Source of the DNA: Brachybacterium sp.
Lineage (GTDB): Bacteria > Actinomycetota > Actinomycetes > Actinomycetales > Dermabacteraceae
NCBI GenBank assembly: GCA_027322375.1
Contig: DAHVRS010000057.1
Span: forward strand, 1 to 5,334
Length of the DNA: 5,334 nucleotides
Reading direction: 5' to 3'
Shown: positions 1-5,334 of the stretch, piece after piece
Layout of the letters: each line of letters begins with the position of its first letter
Numbering within the stretch: position 1 is the first letter of the stretch
Made by a program: the position numbers and the translations under genes
The notes under the pieces: generated by a model
What the model saw: only the letters and a program-made list of their open reading frames with translations
Told to the model about the DNA's origin: nothing
Database searches by the model: none

Positions 1-131
1 CCGACCGGTCGCCGTGCACGATACGGGGTCCGCTCGGCGCAGTGCCGCCGCGTACTCCCCCTCCCCCGTCGGCCGCGACGCGGTCGGTGCGCGACCAGCG
101 CGCCAACCCGTCGGCCGCGACGTCCCCGAGA
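1..131. other. Non-coding stretch downstream of the TetR gene
   Basis: This stretch lies after the TetR stop codon and holds no ORF that I believe. The plus-strand frames through it are arginine/proline/serine-rich and continue antisense into the regulator gene. It contains an exact 16-bp direct repeat (65-80 and 107-122) and a weak GGTCG/CGACC inverted repeat near 82-96. I see no convincing stem-loop with a T-run, so the operon's terminator is either outside the window or of a U-less type. Confidence 0.6.
65..122. repeat. Exact 16-bp direct repeat pair
   Basis: CCCGTCGGCCGCGACG occurs at 65-80 and again at 107-122, with starts 42 bases apart. It lies just past the 3' end of the TetR gene. 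In DNA this GC-rich a chance repeat is less unlikely than in balanced DNA, so no function is claimed. Confidence 0.55.
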
Positions 132-971
132 TCAGGTGCGGATCACGTGGTCCAGGAAGTTCTGCACGTCCGCGATCGGGTCGGCGGTGGGAGCGGTCTG
201 CAGCTCCGCCACGGTGTGCTCGCGCACCGTCAGGCTCAGCAGCAGCGAGAACAGGAGGCGCGCGACGATCCGCGGCTGCACCCCGTCCACCAGGTGCCCG
301 TTCTCGCCGAGACCCGTGAACACGCGCTCGAGGATGTGCTCATGCACCAGGCGCAGCCGCGCGATCCGGAAGCGTCCCGGGTGATCCGGGTTCACGACCT
401 CGGCCGAGAGCGTGGACAGCAGCGCCATCGAGTGCTCGCGCGGATCCCACGGACCGGTCAGCGCCGCGCGCAGCGACTGCGGGGAGTCCGTGAGAGCGTC
501 CACCGAGTCCAGCAGCCCCTGTGCATGCGCCTCGAGCCGGTCGATCACCGCCCCGAGGAGCACTTCCTTCGAGGAGAAGTGGTGGAGCATGCCCGGATGC
601 GAGATGCCCACCCTGCGGGAGATGTCGCGCAGGCTCGCGCCGTGATAGCCGCGCTCGGCGAACAGGGCCGAGGCCGCGTCCAGGATCGCCTCGCTGCGCG
701 CGCTGCCAGCCGGAGTCGTCCCGTCCGCCGCACCCTCGATCCCCTCGCAGCGTCCGGCGTCGCTCGCCTCGCCGCCGAGGGCGCGGTCCAGCTCGCCCTG
801 CGGCGTCGAGATCGAGTCGAGGGTGCGCAGGACCTGCGCGAGCGGGTCGAGCTGCGCCGTGCCGGCGACACTCGCTGCGCCCTCCTCCCCTGCGCGATCG
901 GAGAACACCGTCGCGAGCGGCGACGGACCGGTCGACGTCCCCGAGGGACCGGCAGGGGCGGTGAAGGGCAT
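132..971 (-). CDS. TetR/AcrR-family transcriptional regulator with long N-terminal extension
   Basis: The 279-residue protein carries a typical TetR DNA-binding domain at about residues 93-140. It has the helix AILDAASALFAERGYHGAS, then the helix-turn-helix LRDISRRVGISHPGMLHHF, then SSKEVLLGAVI. The helical rest (about 145-279) is the usual divergent ligand-binding and dimer part; I cannot name its ligand. Residues 1-90 form an Ala/Gly/Ser/Thr/Asp-rich, probably disordered extension that TetR proteins (usually 190-220 residues) lack. The ATG at 971 is nevertheless well supported, because AGGAGG lies 7 bases upstream (979-984) in the 22-base gap after asd. The gene is therefore probably the third cistron of lysC-asd-tetR and co-transcribed. 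Whether it controls this operon cannot be read from the sequence. The family call is firm; the target is unknown. Confidence 0.93.
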   Translation of the reverse strand: MPFTAPAGPSGTSTGPSPLATVFSDRAGEEGAASVAGTAQLDPLAQVLRTLDSISTPQGELDRALGGEASDAGRCEGIEGAADGTTPAGSARSEAILDAASALFAERGYHGASLRDISRRVGISHPGMLHHFSSKEVLLGAVIDRLEAHAQGLLDSVDALTDSPQSLRAALTGPWDPREHSMALLSTLSAEVVNPDHPGRFRIARLRLVHEHILERVFTGLGENGHLVDGVQPRIVARLLFSLLLSLTVREHTVAELQTAPTADPIADVQNFLDHVIRT

Positions 972-978
972 CGACGGT

Positions 979-984
979 CCTCCT
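979..984 (-). promoter_or_regulatory. Shine-Dalgarno fixing the TetR start
   Basis: The minus strand reads AGGAGG with a 7-base spacer to the ATG at 971, a near-perfect anti-SD match. It decides in favour of the long 279-residue form over a shorter start nearer the helix-turn-helix domain. Confidence 0.85.
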
Positions 985-993
985 GTCGGACGG

Positions 994-3473
<2,480 letters not shown>

Positions 3474-3629
3474 GGGCGGGTTCCTTTGACTCTCGAGGGC
3501 GATGCAGGAGTGCGCGGGTCTGCGAACATGCAGGTCTGCGGGAGTCCAGGTAGGCCGGAGCCCGCCGAGCACCGCGCGTTCCCGAGGCCCGAAGACGGGT
3601 CCCGGTGACGCCGCCGCGACACGCGGGAC

Positions 3630-3635
3630 ATTCTA
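3630..3635 (-). promoter_or_regulatory. Possible lysC operon -10 box
   Basis: The minus strand reads TAGAAT, fitting the actinobacterial TANNNT -10 consensus. It would start a transcript near 3622 with a leader of about 150 bases before lysC. No good -35 (TTGACA-like) lies 16-18 bases upstream, which is common in GC-rich actinobacteria but leaves the call weak. Confidence 0.35.
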
Positions 3636-3721
3636 CGAAGCCGCCCCTCCCTGGCCTCCTGCCCCTCGGCATGCGAGACGAGGCCCCAGGTCAGAGCGGT
3701 TTCGCGGCGTGACCCGGGCAA

Positions 3722-3748
3722 CATCCGGCCCGGCGGGGGCCGGTGATG
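3722..3748. repeat. GC-rich stem-loop between the divergent genes
   Basis: CCGGCCC (3725-3731) and GGGCCGG (3737-3743) pair perfectly around a 5-base loop. CAT (3722-3724) and ATG (3746-3748) extend the stem past a 2-base bulge. There is no T-run on either side, so it is not a standard intrinsic terminator. It could be a U-less terminator, an operator or nothing. Confidence 0.45.
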
Positions 3749-3792
3749 CCACCCCCGCACCGTCGGCGGTACGCATCGCTCCGGCCATCCCT

Positions 3793-3837
3793 CCCTCCCG
3801 CTGGTCGAGCCCGCCGCGCCCTCCCGCTGGCCGAGCC
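3793..3837. repeat. Near-exact 19-bp direct repeat beside the palindrome
   Basis: CCCTCCCGCTGGTCGAGCC at 3793-3811 recurs at 3819-3837 with one change (T to C), at a period of 26 bases. The second copy runs into a perfect odd palindrome, GCCGAG-C-CTCGGC (3830-3842). The pair ends 13 bases before the 58-bp palindrome at 3851. The CGCTGGTCGAGC core resembles, from memory, a dispersed extragenic repeat motif common in Micrococcales genomes. Confidence 0.6.
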
Positions 3838-3850
3838 TCGGCGAACGAGC

Positions 3851-3908
3851 AGTTATGTCGCGCTACGACCGATGCTCGGCCCCGCATCGGTCGCAGCGCG
3901 ACAAAACT
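3851..3908. repeat. 58-bp palindrome, left copy (imperfect)
   Basis: The arms are 3851-3875 and 3884-3908 (25 bases each), and the loop is 3876-3883. They pair at 23 of 25 positions; the mismatches are A3855 opposite A3904 and A3865 opposite C3894. The arm reads AGTT(A/T)TGTCGCGCTACGAC…GATGC and is the same as in the copy at 5276-5333. T-rich bases are on the 5' arm and A-rich on the 3' arm, the opposite of an intrinsic terminator. Each arm also contains its own GTCG-(5)-CGAC inverted repeat. Confidence 0.95.
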
Positions 3909-4015
3909 TTGCTGGCAGGCCCGGGCGCGGCGACGGCATCATCCGGGTGGCCCCTCCACAGGCGCCGCTCATCCACAGCAAAGTCCTGGCCGCACCGCTT
4001 CCCTGCACCCTCCCC

Positions 4016-4021
4016 TACGTT
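4016..4021 (+). promoter_or_regulatory. Putative -10 box for a leaderless nuclease mRNA
   Basis: TACGTT fits TANNNT and ends 7 bases before the ATG at 4029, which would place transcription start at or next to the A of the start codon. No SD is present in CCTGCTC-ATG, as expected for leaderless translation, which is common in actinobacteria. No clear -35 is seen. Confidence 0.45.
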
Positions 4022-4028
4022 CCTGCTC

Positions 4029-5258
4029 ATGAGAGCCACCTCGCTTCCGGCAGGCGCCCTCCTCTCTCGCGAGGAGTGGCTGAGGCGCGGGGTGTCAAGG
4101 AGCCGCCTCGCCGGACCTGAGCTCGTCAAGGTCTTCCGTGGCTTCTCCACTCCACGTGCTGCACCCGCCACGATCAACACGATGTGCGAAGTGCTCCAGC
4201 AGGAGATCCTCCCGGGCGCGGTCATCAGCCACACCACCGCCGCCGCCCTGATCGGCATCGCTCTCCCGTGGTGGGTGGATCGCGGGATCGGGACTCTTGC
4301 TGGCGCCACCTACGAGTGGGACGGTCGGCGGCACCTACCCAGCACCCTGCCAGCAGAGCCCGATGACGCGTCCACGTCTCTCGACACGACCACCCTCTCC
4401 GCGTCCTGGCAGAAGCAGGTCGAGTCAGGCCTTCCCCTCCTCGCCAGCAGCACCTTCGGCGCACCAGCGAAGCAGCGCAAGCTCATCACGCCACCGCGGC
4501 TGCACTGCCGGCTCACCTCCAATACCCGTCGCACGGCGGGGCCGAACGTCGTGGTGCATCGGATGACGAGTCGTGCCCACTTCCCCTCGAACGGGATCGA
4601 ACTCTCTCACCCCTACGCCGTTCTGCTCGAGCTCGCCACCATGCTCGACCACGACGACCTCGTCATCGCCATCGACTCCCTGGTCTCGCGGACGCCGCCG
4701 ATGGGCAGGACCAGCCTCGAGAAGATCTCCAAAGTCGCAGACATCTACGACGGGGCCTGGGGAGCGCCTGCGCTCCGGCGCGCAGTGAAGGATGCCCGCG
4801 CGAACACAGACTCCCCCGGCGAGACACGCACTCGCCTGCTTCTCCGCCGCGCAGGGTTCCCGGAGCCGGCCCTCAACCACCCTGTGGAGGATCCCGATTC
4901 CGACGGGACGCGCTATATCGATCTCGCCTATCCCGACCTGAAGATCGGCATCGAGTACGACGGCGACTACCACCGCCAGACCACCACCCAACGCCGCAAG
5001 GATCAGGCGCGGCTGGACTCCCTCGCCTCCATCGGCTGGAACATCCGCTCGCTCAACGCCGAGGACATCAAGAAGCCCGGCCGATTCCTCGAGGCACTCC
5101 GACGGACCTTCCTCACCGCGAGGGCCGACGCCCCGCCGAGCAGCAATTGGTCAGGACGCACCGAGAAGAGACTGGGCCGCTCGCTGCGCCCGCCAGAGGA
5201 GAGATCAGAAAAGGCGCGCACGAAGTATGGGACCCGTGCGACGCGCACCGCAACGTGA
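4029..5258 (+). CDS. DUF559/Vsr-like endonuclease-domain protein with AbiEi-like winged-helix N-terminus
   Basis: The 409-residue protein has three parts. Residues about 9-45 (ALLSREEWLRRGVSRSRLAG…LVKVFRGF) match the winged-helix start of AbiEi-type regulators. The middle (about 60-260), including VVVHRM near 177 and HPYAVLLELATML, resembles the body of actinobacterial AbiEi/DUF559 proteins. The C-terminal part has a Vsr-like PD-(D/E)XK fold: SPGETRTRLLLRRAGFPEP with Glu265, YIDLAYPDLKIG with Asp298, and IEYDGDYH with Glu309, Asp311 and His315. A basic tail (about 375-409) follows. The core acidic residues are intact, so DNA cleavage is plausible; substrate and role are unknown. No AbiEii toxin is adjacent. 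An in-frame ATG at 3855 lies inside the left palindrome, and its extra 58 residues look non-coding, so 4029 is preferred. The gene is divergent from lysC and bracketed by palindromes. Confidence 0.88.
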   Translation: MRATSLPAGALLSREEWLRRGVSRSRLAGPELVKVFRGFSTPRAAPATINTMCEVLQQEILPGAVISHTTAAALIGIALPWWVDRGIGTLAGATYEWDGRRHLPSTLPAEPDDASTSLDTTTLSASWQKQVESGLPLLASSTFGAPAKQRKLITPPRLHCRLTSNTRRTAGPNVVVHRMTSRAHFPSNGIELSHPYAVLLELATMLDHDDLVIAIDSLVSRTPPMGRTSLEKISKVADIYDGAWGAPALRRAVKDARANTDSPGETRTRLLLRRAGFPEPALNHPVEDPDSDGTRYIDLAYPDLKIGIEYDGDYHRQTTTQRRKDQARLDSLASIGWNIRSLNAEDIKKPGRFLEALRRTFLTARADAPPSSNWSGRTEKRLGRSLRPPEERSEKARTKYGTRATRTAT

Positions 5259-5275
5259 GCAGCGCACTGACAACA

Positions 5276-5333
5276 AGTTTTGTCGCGCTACGACCGATGC
5301 GCAGGTCGGCATCGGTCGTAGCGCGACAAAACT
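5276..5333. repeat. 58-bp palindrome, right copy (perfect)
   Basis: The arms 5276-5300 and 5309-5333 pair at all 25 positions around the 8-base loop GCAGGTCG (5301-5308). It starts 17 bases after the nuclease stop codon and ends one base before the window ends. Arm sequence and loop length equal those of the left copy; the loop sequence is different. The strand polarity of the T and A runs argues against an ordinary terminator, though so strong a hairpin may still slow polymerase or protect the mRNA 3' end. Confidence 0.97.
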
Positions 5334-5334
5334 G

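Larger units (their letters stand above)
3474..3850. other. Non-coding region upstream of lysC, containing its leader
   Basis: No convincing gene lies here. The frames that cross it are Arg/Pro/Ser-rich with poor codon bias. It holds the lysC SD (AAAGGA, 3482-3487), a possible lysC -10 box (3630-3635), a GC-rich stem-loop (3722-3748) and a direct repeat (3793-3837). Short repeats sit in the leader: GGTCTGCG at 3517-3524 and 3533-3540, and ATGCAGG at 3502-3508 and 3528-3534. I see no recognisable lysine riboswitch or T-box fold. Confidence 0.6.
3851..5333 (+). mobile_element. Candidate palindrome-bounded nuclease module
   Basis: One gene for a DUF559-type nuclease is bracketed by two 58-bp palindromes sharing 48 of 50 arm bases. 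One ends 120 bases before its start codon and the other begins 17 bases after its stop. The layout recalls REP/RAYT pairs and other elements whose enzyme gene is flanked by hairpins, but there is no recognisable transposase. Because each end is itself a palindrome, orientation cannot be assigned. A target-site duplication cannot be tested, since only one base follows the right copy in this window. Mobility is inference; the boundary repeats are seen. Confidence 0.35.

Noticed and set aside
3474..3572. In-frame GTG start adding 33 residues to LysC
   Set aside because: Family homology begins at MSLVVQKFGGSSV, which has its own AAAGGA site; the extension is Arg/Pro-rich and non-homologous.
3969..3977. 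TCATCCACA, one mismatch from a DnaA box
   Set aside because: It is a single site with only a weak second TCCACA nearby, no AT-rich region and no replication genes; likely chance.
4029..5258. AbiEi/AbiEii type IV toxin-antitoxin pair
   Set aside because: Only the AbiEi-like N-terminus is present, fused to a nuclease domain. No nucleotidyltransferase toxin gene lies in the window.
5276..5333. Right palindrome as an ordinary intrinsic terminator of the nuclease gene
   Set aside because: The 3' arm ends AAAACT and no T-run follows within the window. A perfect twin upstream of the gene also argues for a different role.
3851..5333. CRISPR-like repeats
   Set aside because: There are only two copies, 1425 bases apart with a gene between them, and each is a palindrome, not a spaced repeat array.

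Overview
The window is GC-rich, with G/C-biased third codon positions and consensus-type Shine-Dalgarno (SD) sequences. The aspartate-pathway genes resemble actinobacterial ones, including a lysC with an internal start as in Corynebacterium. The best guess is an actinobacterium of the Micrococcales, possibly Dermabacteraceae/Brachybacterium. The genus is a guess from protein flavour and was not tested.

Positions 1-3473 hold a compact minus-strand operon, transcribed right to left: lysC (aspartate kinase, 3473 to 2106), asd (aspartate-semialdehyde dehydrogenase, 2109 to 994) and a TetR-type regulator (971 to 132). lysC and asd overlap by an ATGA. asd and the regulator are 22 bases apart, and the regulator has a perfect AGGAGG. 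LysC and Asd catalyse the first two steps from aspartate toward lysine, diaminopimelate, threonine, methionine and isoleucine. Inside lysC, an in-frame ATG at 2648 with a strong SD (AAGGAG, 6-base spacer) marks the start of a separate 180-residue ACT-domain beta subunit. Positions 1-131 contain no gene I can support.

Positions 3474-4028 are non-coding. They contain the lysC leader, a possible -10 box for lysC, a GC-rich stem-loop and a 19-bp near-exact direct repeat.

The most unusual part is 3851-5333. A divergent plus-strand gene (4029-5258) encodes a 409-residue protein with an AbiEi-like winged-helix N-terminus and a C-terminal DUF559/Vsr-like PD-(D/E)XK nuclease. It lies between two near-identical 58-bp palindromes, each of 25-bp arm, 8-base loop and 25-bp arm. 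The arms are conserved (48 of 50 bases between copies) and the loops are not. The palindromes end 120 bases before the start codon and begin 17 bases after the stop codon. The gene has no SD, but a TACGTT box seven bases before the ATG suggests a leaderless transcript. This looks like a self-contained palindrome-bounded nuclease module inserted beside a housekeeping operon. It may be a mobile or REP/RAYT-like arrangement, or a nuclease acting on or regulated by its own hairpins. That interpretation is inference; the palindromes and the nuclease motif can be read directly.
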